Assembly: GCF_022829685.1 (NCBI RefSeq)
Contig: NZ_JAKSYE010000063.1
Span: forward strand, 1 to 64,000
Origin: Methylobacterium sp. E-045
GTDB lineage: Bacteria; Pseudomonadota; Alphaproteobacteria; Rhizobiales; Beijerinckiaceae
Direction: 5' to 3'
Length of the DNA: 64,000 bases
The notes under the pieces are model-generated. The model did no database searches. It saw only the letters and a program-made list of their open reading frames with translations, and was not told the origin of the DNA. Shown here piece after piece: positions 28,475 through 35,249 of this stretch (its first letter is position 1; each line of letters opens with the position of its first letter). A program made the position numbers and the translations under genes.

Positions 28475-29017
28475 TCAGGATCGGTTGGGCAAGGGTTCGG
28501 CCAGGAGACGGTTCTTGACCACCCATCGCATGGCATGGGCCCATGTGTCGTCGGTATCGGCCCGGATCACCACCTGTCCAGCCCGCACGACCTTGCCGGA
28601 GGCGGCGTCCGAGATGAGGACGTACAGGTTGAAGATCTGGTTGGAGCCCTTCTCCACGAAGCCGTTCACGGCGAGATCGGCCCCGAGGCTCTTGGCGATG
28701 GTGGCGGCGCAGCCCTCGCATTTGAAGAGGGGCGCCTGCTTGGCGATCTCGGCGGCCTGCGGCGCCACGTCCACCGTCTCCACCGCATTGCCGGCGGTCA
28801 GCGCCTTGCGGAGTTCCTCCGTGACCAGGGCAAGGCGACGGGCCTCGTCCGGCCGAGCCTTGCGGCCGCCGACCACGCCCGGATCGTTGAGTTCGATCCC
28901 GAAGATCGCCGCCTTGTCGGGGCCGGCGAGGGCCGGAAGGACCATTCCCGAGACGAGCGCCAGCCCGGTCAGGCCGATGCGTCCAATGGCGGCAAGGGAG
29001 GAGGCGATGGGGGCCAT
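28475..29017 (-). CDS. Secreted DUF3280/DUF2380-type protein
   Basis: Protein of 180 residues with signal peptide (about 1-31, ending ALAG), starting its domain with AAIFGIELNDPGV. A Cys pair lies in FKCEGCAATIAKSLGAD and a C-terminal segment reads WAHAMRWVVKNRLL. Such proteins recur beside PQQ-dependent alcohol oxidation genes; no biochemical role is known to me. First gene of the minus-strand block, divergent from lutA. Confidence 0.83.
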   Translation of the reverse strand: MAPIASSLAAIGRIGLTGLALVSGMVLPALAGPDKAAIFGIELNDPGVVGGRKARPDEARRLALVTEELRKALTAGNAVETVDVAPQAAEIAKQAPLFKCEGCAATIAKSLGADLAVNGFVEKGSNQIFNLYVLISDAASGKVVRAGQVVIRADTDDTWAHAMRWVVKNRLLAEPLPNRS

Positions 29018-29103
29018 GGCGAACCTGCGTCACGATCGATACGGCGGTGGACCTCCACGCGCCGCTGCCTTCCAAGTCGAGCAGTGCCCGGATTTGGCAA
29101 GAC

Positions 29104-29129
29104 GCGCAAACCGTCAAGAGGCGCAAACC
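29104..29129. promoter_or_regulatory. Tandem direct repeat in the lutA / DUF3280 divergent region
   Basis: GCGCAAACC occurs at 29104-29112 and again at 29121-29129, a 17-base period, within the 251-base divergent intergenic region. This arrangement suits a regulator binding in tandem, possibly controlling both directions. An AT-rich stretch AGAATATCCTTATGAAT (29210-29226) lies nearer lutA. Confidence 0.35.
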
Positions 29130-29268
29130 CTTCGCATCCCGTCGCGCCATCCGGTCGACGTCGATCCGGATATCGCCGGAGACCCCGCCGCCCCGGCGGA
29201 ATCGCTTAGAATATCCTTATGAATCCGGGGATTGAGCGCCCGCGCAATGCTGTTAGCGTGCCGCTCCC

Positions 29269-30507
29269 ATGACAGCATCGCTTCCGATCCCCTCCGCCGC
29301 CCTCGCCCTCATGCTGGGGCTGTCCGGCGCTTCCCTCACCGCGACCGGTCTCCGTTCTCAGGAACCGGCAGCCTCCGCGCAAGCCGCCGAAGGCGCCACG
29401 GGCGATACCCATATCGGCCTGATCTACCGGCCCGAGATCGCGCCGTCCTCCTACGATGCCGAGGCCGCGCCGGAGGATGAGGGCGTCGCCGGCGCCCGCA
29501 TGGCGGTGAAGGACAACAACACGACCGGCCGCTTCACCAAGCAGACCTACGCCCTCGACGAGGTCGCCCTGACGGAGGGCAAGAGTGCCGTCGACGCCGC
29601 CCGCGACCTCGTGGGCAAGGGGATCCGCTATCTCGTCCTGGCGCTGCCGGCGGACGAGGTCCTGGCCGTGGCCGACGCGATCAAGGGCGACGGCGTGACC
29701 GTGTTCAACACCGCCGCGCCCGACGACCGCCTGCGCGGCGCCGATTGCCGCAGGAACGTCTTCCACGTGATCCCGAGCCGGGCGATGCAGACCGATGCCC
29801 TGGCGCAGTTCTTCACGCTGATGCGCTGGCGCAAGATGTTCCTGATCACCGGCCCCAACGACAACGACAGGCTCTACGCCGACGCGTTCCGGGCCTCGGC
29901 GAAGAAGTTCTCCCTGAAGATCACCGCCGAGAAGCCCTGGACCTTCGGCCCGCTCGCCAAGGCGCGGGGCGACACGCCGACCCGCTCCGAGGCGATGGTC
30001 TTCACCCGCGGCGTCGATTACGACCTCGCCATCGTCGCCGACGAGGCCAACGATTGGGGCGACTACGTCCCGTTCCGCACCGTCGACCCCCGCCCGGTCG
30101 GGGGCACGCAGGGCCTCATCGCCACGACCTGGCACCCGACCCTGGAGACCTGGGGGGCGGCGCAGGCGCAGAACCGCTTCCGGCGCCTCGCCGGCCGGCT
30201 GATGCGGCCCCTCGATTACCAGGTCTGGGCGGCGGTGCGCTCGGTGGGGGAGGCGGCGACGCAGAAGAAGACCGCCGATCCGGCAGTGCTCGCACCCTAT
30301 TTCGCCGACCCGGCCTTCAGCCTGCCCGCCTATAAGGGCGTCTCGCTGACCTACCGTCCCTGGGACCACCAGCTGCGCCAGCCGATCATCGTGGTGCAGC
30401 CCAAAGCCATGGTGACCGTGGCGCCCGAGCAGGGTTTCACCCACCAGCGCACGCCGCTGGACACCCTCGGCATCGATCTTCCCGAGACCGCCTGCAAATT
30501 TTCTTGA
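29269..30507 (+). CDS. lutA: LutA, periplasmic substrate-binding protein of the lanthanide ABC system
   Basis: Protein of 412 residues with a hydrophobic export signal (about 1-25) and a branched-chain-amino-acid-type periplasmic binding fold (GLIYRPEIAPS, GARMAVKDNN, WRKMFLITGPNDND). It belongs to the binding proteins of PQQ-dependent alcohol dehydrogenase-associated ABC transporters. In M. extorquens the homologue is LutA of the lanthanide utilisation cluster. It heads a plus-strand series lutA-lutG with ATPase LutE and permease LutF. Confidence 0.88.
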   Translation: MTASLPIPSAALALMLGLSGASLTATGLRSQEPAASAQAAEGATGDTHIGLIYRPEIAPSSYDAEAAPEDEGVAGARMAVKDNNTTGRFTKQTYALDEVALTEGKSAVDAARDLVGKGIRYLVLALPADEVLAVADAIKGDGVTVFNTAAPDDRLRGADCRRNVFHVIPSRAMQTDALAQFFTLMRWRKMFLITGPNDNDRLYADAFRASAKKFSLKITAEKPWTFGPLAKARGDTPTRSEAMVFTRGVDYDLAIVADEANDWGDYVPFRTVDPRPVGGTQGLIATTWHPTLETWGAAQAQNRFRRLAGRLMRPLDYQVWAAVRSVGEAATQKKTADPAVLAPYFADPAFSLPAYKGVSLTYRPWDHQLRQPIIVVQPKAMVTVAPEQGFTHQRTPLDTLGIDLPETACKFS

Positions 30508-30511
30508 ACGG

Positions 30512-30542
30512 GCCTGCGGCAACGCGCTTGCGTTCCGCAGGC
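30512..30542 (+). terminator. Hairpin after lutA
   Basis: GCCTGCGG (30512-30519) pairs with CCGCAGGC (30535-30542), with an inner AACGC/GCGTT stem. No T run follows. It may partially terminate or stabilise the lutA message. Confidence 0.5.
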
Positions 30543-30574
30543 ACTCGTGCGCTCCCCGTGGGGACAAACTGCAC

Positions 30575-30580
30575 TATAAT
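30575..30580 (+). promoter_or_regulatory. TATAAT box upstream of lutB
   Basis: A perfect TATAAT lies 45 bases before the lutB ATG, in an otherwise GC-rich gap just after the hairpin. No convincing -35 hexamer is seen at 17 +/- 1 bases. A short TCCCC-GT-GGGGA palindrome (30553-30564) overlaps the expected -35 area. It suggests a separate start for lutB. Confidence 0.35.
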
Positions 30581-30625
30581 CACGGACAATCGCGCATAGA
30601 AGCGATGCCCCAGGGAGACAACGGA

Positions 30626-31612
30626 ATGAGCCGCGGCTTCAAGGCAGGCGTGAGTGTCGCCGCCATCGTCGGTGCGACGATGGCGCTCGGCGCCTCCGCG
30701 CAGGCCTACACGGTCTACGTGACCAACGAGAAGGGCAACTCCGTCAGCGTCATCGACACGGCGACGATGGCCGTTACCGGGACCTGGAAGGTCGGCCGGC
30801 GCCCGCGCGGGGTGACGACGAGCAAGGACGGCAAGGAGCTCTTCGTCTGCGCCAGCGACGACGACCGCATCGACGTCCTCGACACCGCCACCGGCAAGGT
30901 GGTGCGGTCTCTCCGCTCCGGCCCCGATCCGGAGCAGTTCATCCTGGGACCGGGCGGCAACCCGCTCTACGTCGCCAACGAGGATGACAGCCAGGTCACG
31001 GTCATCGACATCGAGAAGAACAAGGTGCTGGCCGAGGTGCCGGTCGGGGTGGAGCCGGAGGGGATGGGGCTGTCGCCGGACGGCAAGATCCTGGTGAACA
31101 CCTCCGAGACCACCAACATGGCGCATTTCATCGACACCACCACGTTCCAGGTGATCGACAACGTGCTGGTGGATGCCCGCCCGCGCTTCGCCGAATTCAC
31201 CTCGGACGGCAAGTTCCTCTGGGTCTCGGCCGAGGTCGGCGGCACGATCAGCATCATCGACGTCGCCGCGCGGCGGGTGGTCAAGAAGATCACCTTCAAG
31301 ATCCCCGGCGTGAACGACGAGGCGATCCAGCCCGTGGGCATCCGCATCACCAAGGACGGCACCAAGGCCTTCGCGGCGCTCGGCCCCGCCAACCGCATCG
31401 CGGTGATCGACGCCAAGACCTATGACGTTCAGAAATACCTGCCCGTGGGCCAGCGGGTGTGGCAGCTCGCCTTCACCCCGGACCAGAAGTTCCTGTTCTC
31501 CACCAACGGCTCCTCCAACGATGTCTCGGTGGTGGATGTGGAGGCGGACAAGGTGATCAAGAGCATCCCGGTGGGATTGCTGCCGTGGGGCGTGGCGGTG
31601 TCGCCGAATTGA
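30626..31612 (+). CDS. lutB: LutB, secreted beta-propeller protein
   Basis: A 328-residue YVTN-type propeller with signal peptide (about 1-27, ending SAQAY) and repeated blades of the VYVTNEKGNSVSVIDT type. It is the PQQ-dependent-catabolism-associated beta-propeller family, found in alcohol oxidation and lut clusters. ATG 30626 is chosen over 30605 because AGGGAGA lies upstream at the right distance. Function unproved; a periplasmic metal or protein-binding scaffold is conceivable. Confidence 0.87.
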   Translation: MSRGFKAGVSVAAIVGATMALGASAQAYTVYVTNEKGNSVSVIDTATMAVTGTWKVGRRPRGVTTSKDGKELFVCASDDDRIDVLDTATGKVVRSLRSGPDPEQFILGPGGNPLYVANEDDSQVTVIDIEKNKVLAEVPVGVEPEGMGLSPDGKILVNTSETTNMAHFIDTTTFQVIDNVLVDARPRFAEFTSDGKFLWVSAEVGGTISIIDVAARRVVKKITFKIPGVNDEAIQPVGIRITKDGTKAFAALGPANRIAVIDAKTYDVQKYLPVGQRVWQLAFTPDQKFLFSTNGSSNDVSVVDVEADKVIKSIPVGLLPWGVAVSPN

Positions 31613-31618
31613 GGTGCG

Positions 31619-31690
31619 TTGTCCCTCCCCACAAGGGGGAGGAGGGACGCGCGGATATGCCGAAGGACGGACCGCCTCAAGGCGGCCAAA
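31619..31690. repeat. Extragenic palindromic repeat between lutB and lutC
   Basis: Contains CCTCCCC-ACAA-GGGGGAGG followed by AGGGACGCG and TATGCCGAAGG, matching the order of the element at 23271-23345. It sits between two genes of one apparent operon, so it could modulate read-through or RNA stability. Confidence 0.6.
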
Positions 31691-31704
31691 GGGAGGACGA
31701 CCAC

Positions 31705-32139
31705 ATGACGAGGACGATGCGGACGATAGCCCTCGCCCTGGCGGCCCTGCTCGCCACCGGGCCAGCCTCGGCCCTCGATCTCACCAAGAAGCGCTCCAAC
31801 CTGCCCGATCTCGTCCTCGGCAACGAGGAGGGCAACGATTTCGTGGTGGAGAACCGGGAGATCGAACTCGAATCCGGCAAGGCCTACCGCCTGCGCATCG
31901 TCGCCAAGGGTCGGCAGGAATATAAGTTCTACGCCACCGAGTTCTTCCGCAACATCTGGTTCAACCAGATCGTGATCCAGCATCTCGAGATCCACGGCAG
32001 CGGCCCGCCGGACCACCTGGAATTCGACGATCCGGGCGAGATCGCCCTCGAATTCGTCACGATCAAGCCGGGCGAATATCCCTGGTCGGTCCATGGACTC
32101 GAGTCCAAGGGCATGACCGGCAAGTTCATCGTCAAGTGA
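31705..32139 (+). CDS. lutC: LutC-position secreted cupredoxin-like protein without cysteine
   Basis: Protein of 144 residues with signal peptide (about 1-23, ending ASAL) and a beta-sandwich of cupredoxin type (KAYRLRIVAKG ... IKPGEYPWSVHGLESKGMTG). There is no cysteine at all, so a type 1 copper site cannot form, although a His and Met remain in the usual C-terminal loop (H130, M137). Many acidic residues (HLEFDDPGE) raise the possibility of another metal. GGGAGGA lies 7 bases before the ATG. The symbol is by order within the lut cluster. Confidence 0.8.
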   Translation: MTRTMRTIALALAALLATGPASALDLTKKRSNLPDLVLGNEEGNDFVVENREIELESGKAYRLRIVAKGRQEYKFYATEFFRNIWFNQIVIQHLEIHGSGPPDHLEFDDPGEIALEFVTIKPGEYPWSVHGLESKGMTGKFIVK

Positions 32140-32168
32140 GCCGTCTCGCAACAGAGCAGGGCCTCCGC

Positions 32169-32411
32169 ATGCGTCTCCTCCTCCCCACCGTCGCCCTCCT
32201 CCTCGCCGCTGGCCCGGCGCTCGCCGACGACAAGACTGCCTGTGCCGAGGGCATCGCCATGATCAAGGACGCCATCGCCAAGGGGCCGTCCGAGGCGGCG
32301 GCGCCGAAGCTGAAGAAGGCCCTGCGCGTGGCCGAGCGCGAGCAGGGCGAGGGTGAGTTCGACGAATGCCTCGACGCGGTCGGCGACGCCAAGCGGGCGA
32401 TGAAGCCGTGA
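32169..32411 (+). CDS. lutD: LutD-position small secreted protein
   Basis: Eighty residues with signal peptide (about 1-19, ending ALAD) and a short all-alpha domain rich in Glu/Asp and Lys, with two cysteines (C25, C67) likely to tie a helical hairpin. The lut cluster of M. extorquens has a small exported protein at this place, reported as I recall to bind lanthanides. A second protein of similar pattern lies at 37926-38348. Its stop overlaps the lutE start by 4 bases. Confidence 0.78.
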   Translation: MRLLLPTVALLLAAGPALADDKTACAEGIAMIKDAIAKGPSEAAAPKLKKALRVAEREQGEGEFDECLDAVGDAKRAMKP

Positions 32412-33163
32412 GCGACGCCCCGGGCGCCAGCGCGGCCCTCGACGTGGCGGGCGTGAGCCACCGCTTCGGCGCGCGCGCGGCCCTGTCCGACGTCTCGATC
32501 CGGGTGGAGCGGGGCCGCTTCATGGCCCTGCTCGGCCCCAACGGCGCGGGCAAGACCACCCTGTTCTCGGTGATCACCCGGCTCTACGCCAGCCAGGACG
32601 GGCGGGTCTCGATCTTCGGCCATGGCCTCGACCGCGAGCCGTCCCGGGCCCTCGCCCGCCTCGGCGTGGTGTTCCAGGCCCGGACCCTCGACACCGACCT
32701 CACCGTCGAACAGAACCTCCTCTACCATGCCAGCCTGCACGGCATCGGCCGAAAGGCCGCGAAAGCCCGCATCGCGGTGCTGCTCGCCCGGGTGGGCCTG
32801 AGCGACCGGCGCGACGACAAGGTGCGAACCCTCTCCGGCGGACAGTCGCGGCGGATCGAGATCGCCCGCTCCCTGGTGCACGAGCCCAAGCTCCTGCTGC
32901 TCGACGAGCCCACCGTCGGCCTCGATCTCGAATCGCGGGCCGACATCGTCGCCATCGTCCGCGCCCTGGTGCGGGAGGAGGGGCTGTCGGTCCTGTGGGC
33001 GACCCACATCTTCGAGGAGATCGACGGGGCCGACGACGCGGTCGTCCTTCACAAGGGCCGCATCGTCGCGCGTGGAACTGCGAACTCCATCGCGCAGGGC
33101 GACGAGTCCCTGGAGGCCGCGTTCCGGCGCCTCGTCGCCGAACCGCCGAGGCAGGCCGCATGA
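32408..33163 (+). CDS. lutE: LutE, ABC transporter ATPase
   Basis: ATP-binding subunit of 251 residues: Walker A GPNGAGKTT, Q-loop VVFQARTL, signature LSGGQSRR, Walker B LLLLDEPTVGLD and switch His in WATHIFEE. It is of the PQQ-dependent alcohol dehydrogenase-associated (PedC-like) type. GTG 32408 overlaps the lutD stop (GTGA). It works with permease LutF and binding protein LutA. Confidence 0.92.
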   Translation: MSDAPGASAALDVAGVSHRFGARAALSDVSIRVERGRFMALLGPNGAGKTTLFSVITRLYASQDGRVSIFGHGLDREPSRALARLGVVFQARTLDTDLTVEQNLLYHASLHGIGRKAAKARIAVLLARVGLSDRRDDKVRTLSGGQSRRIEIARSLVHEPKLLLLDEPTVGLDLESRADIVAIVRALVREEGLSVLWATHIFEEIDGADDAVVLHKGRIVARGTANSIAQGDESLEAAFRRLVAEPPRQAA

Positions 33164-33207
33164 GGATGCGGTCCGGACTCAAGCCGGCGATTGTCGAACG
33201 CCGCGCT

Positions 33208-33263
33208 GCTTCCCTCCCCCCTCTCCCGCCCGCTCCGCAGGCACCCTCCCCCGCAGAGGGGGG
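33208..33263. repeat. GC-rich inverted repeat in the lutE-lutF gap
   Basis: CCCTCCCCCCTCTCCC and, about 35 bases on, GAGGGGGGAGGG pair over roughly ten bases in the 139-base gap between lutE and lutF. It resembles the other extragenic repeats of the window but is not an exact copy. Confidence 0.5.
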
Positions 33264-33302
33264 AGGGTTGTTCGCGATCAGGTCAAACGAGCGGTTATCC
33301 TC

Positions 33303-34196
33303 ATGACGAAGACTGTCGCCACCACGCCCTCGACGGCTGCGGCCTCCATTGAAAAACCCGTGCCCCATCTCGGCCGCCTCGACGCGATCGGTTACCTGAT
33401 CTGCCTCGGCGGCATCGTGCGTCGCGAGTTGCTGCGCTTCTTCAACCAGAAGGAGCGGTTCTTCTCGGCCCTGGTGCGGCCGCTGGTCTGGCTGTTCATC
33501 TTCGCGGCGGGCTTTCGCAACACGCTCGGGGTCTCGATCGAGCCGCCCTACCAGACCTATGTCCTCTACGAGGTCTACGTGGTGCCGGGGCTGGCCGTGA
33601 TGATCCAGCTGTTCAACGGCATGCAATCCTCGCTCTCCATGGTCTACGACCGCGAGGTCGGCTCGATGAAGGTGCTGCTCACGAGCCCCTATCCGCGCTG
33701 GCTGCTGCTGCTGGCCAAGCTGATCGCCGGCGTCACCGTCTCTGTGGTGCAGGCCTATGCCTTCCTCGCCATCGCCTGGTTCTGGGACCTCGACATCCCG
33801 GCCATCGGCTACGTCGCGGCGCTGCCGGCCTTCATCGCCTCGGGGCTGATGCTCGGCGCCATCGGCCTGCTCCTGTCCTCGATGGTCAAGCAGCTGGAAA
33901 ATTTCGCCAGCGTGATGAACTTCGTGATCTTCCCGATGTTCTTCGCCTCATCGGCCCTCTACCCGCTCTGGCGCATCCGCGAGTCGAGCGAGACGCTCTA
34001 CATGATCTGCATGGCCAACCCGTTCAGCCATGCCGTCCAGCTCGTGCGCTTCGCCCTCTACGGGCAGTTCGAGCCGATCGCCTGCGCCGTCGTCGTGGGC
34101 ACCACCATCGCCTTCTTCACCCTCGCCGTCATCGCCTACGATCCCGGTCGCGGCATCATGGCCCGGCGCGGCGGACCGGCCGGAGACACTGCATGA
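33303..34196 (+). CDS. lutF: LutF, ABC transporter permease
   Basis: ABC-2-type permease of 297 residues with about six membrane helices after a cytoplasmic N terminus (RRELLRFFNQKERFFSALVRP is the amphipathic entry; the helices follow from about residue 60). It pairs with LutE to form the inner-membrane transporter. ABC-2 permeases usually export, so the direction of transport in this system is not obvious from the sequence. Overlaps lutG by 4 bases. Confidence 0.9.
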   Translation: MTKTVATTPSTAAASIEKPVPHLGRLDAIGYLICLGGIVRRELLRFFNQKERFFSALVRPLVWLFIFAAGFRNTLGVSIEPPYQTYVLYEVYVVPGLAVMIQLFNGMQSSLSMVYDREVGSMKVLLTSPYPRWLLLLAKLIAGVTVSVVQAYAFLAIAWFWDLDIPAIGYVAALPAFIASGLMLGAIGLLLSSMVKQLENFASVMNFVIFPMFFASSALYPLWRIRESSETLYMICMANPFSHAVQLVRFALYGQFEPIACAVVVGTTIAFFTLAVIAYDPGRGIMARRGGPAGDTA

Positions 34197-34819
34197 TTTT
34201 TTCCCGGACACTCCTCCTGGCCATGACGGCCGGCAGCCTCACCTGCGGGCCGGCCCTGGCCCAGCCCAAGGCGGACCCGGACTGGCCCTGTGTCCAGCGC
34301 AAGGTCTCGACCTTGAGCCCCGGCACGGTCTGGACGGGCCCCGATCTGGAGGCCGCCGGCCCGTGGGGCGACGATTACGAGGCGGCCTCGCTCGCCCAGA
34401 AGATCGCCTCGCGCCGGACCGAGCTCGGCGAGGTGGATCCCCTCCTCGACGAGTTCGTCGCCAAGGCCGGTGACGAGAAGGCCAAGCGCCTGACCCGCGT
34501 CTTCGCCGGCGTGTTCGAGGTGGTGAACAACGAGCGCAACCGGGTGATCGGGGGTATCACGCGCTACGCGCAGGGGCAGCGGCGGATGGCGGAGCGCATC
34601 CGCCAGGAAGCCGATCAGATCAGTTCGGTGAAGGACGGCCCCAGCGCCAACGATGCCCGCGAGATGCCCAAGGAGGCCTCGGAGCTCGAGACCAAGTTCG
34701 CCTGGGATCGCCGCATCTTCCAGGAACGCAGCCAGTCGCTGAGCTACGTCTGCGAAGTGCCCACCCTCCTGGAGCAGCGTCTCGGCGAGGTCGCCCGCAA
34801 GATCCAGGCGCGTCTCTGA
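34193..34819 (+). CDS. lutG: LutG, secreted helical protein of unknown function
   Basis: Protein of 208 residues with signal peptide (about 1-23, ending ALAQ) and a mostly helical body with an WPCVQRKV segment at the start and a second cysteine near the end (YVCEVP), possibly disulfide-bonded. No domain recognised. It is the last gene before a strong terminator and is translationally coupled to lutF. Confidence 0.82.
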   Translation: MIFSRTLLLAMTAGSLTCGPALAQPKADPDWPCVQRKVSTLSPGTVWTGPDLEAAGPWGDDYEAASLAQKIASRRTELGEVDPLLDEFVAKAGDEKAKRLTRVFAGVFEVVNNERNRVIGGITRYAQGQRRMAERIRQEADQISSVKDGPSANDAREMPKEASELETKFAWDRRIFQERSQSLSYVCEVPTLLEQRLGEVARKIQARL

Positions 34820-34863
34820 GCCGACGTCTCCATCAGGCTTTCGCAAGCGACGTGTCGTCTACA

Positions 34864-34892
34864 GGCCCGCCGGACCCTCCGGCGGGCCTTTT
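34864..34892 (+). terminator. Rho-independent terminator of the lutA-lutG operon
   Basis: Perfect 11-bp stem (34864-34874 with 34878-34888, loop CCC) followed by TTTT, 44 bases after the lutG stop. It separates lutA-G from lutH, which must have its own promoter. Confidence 0.88.
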
Positions 34893-35249
34893 ACTTGCCG
34901 TGGATACTCGCCTCGGACGCTGAGGACCGGACGCGGTTGATTCGCGTTACCTTCGTGAAGGTCCGCCACGTCCGAAGCGGCTCATCCCATCCCCATTTTG
35001 CGGAAAACATTCCGGCAGCGTCGATTGCCTAATTATCCCGTCATCAGTTCCTATTGATCCCGAAGCCCTTGTATTATCTGGCAAATCGTGTTGCCCGGAG
35101 ACCACGCGAGGACGCCATCTCTGGGGTGTCCTTATTAGAATCGTCGAATCCCCCCGCGACCGGATTGTCCAAGCCGGATACGCCCCGCAACATTCAGTGA
35201 CGAGCCGGGACAAACCGGCCATGCCATTTGAATCGAAGGGTCTCGGGAC
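34893..35249 (+). promoter_or_regulatory. Long AT-richer leader upstream of lutH
   Basis: About 357 bases without a gene between the terminator and lutH. The stretch about 34990-35150 is clearly poorer in G+C than neighbours (TTTTGCGGAAAAC, CTAATTATCC, TTGTATTATCTGG, CTTATTAGAATC), as expected of a promoter and operator region. I cannot place exact -35/-10 boxes. A metal-responsive regulator site or leader RNA could be here. Confidence 0.4.

Noticed and set aside
29206..30567. A 453-codon antisense frame over lutA
   Set aside because: Shadow frame; lutA on the plus strand has a clear binding-protein fold and signal.
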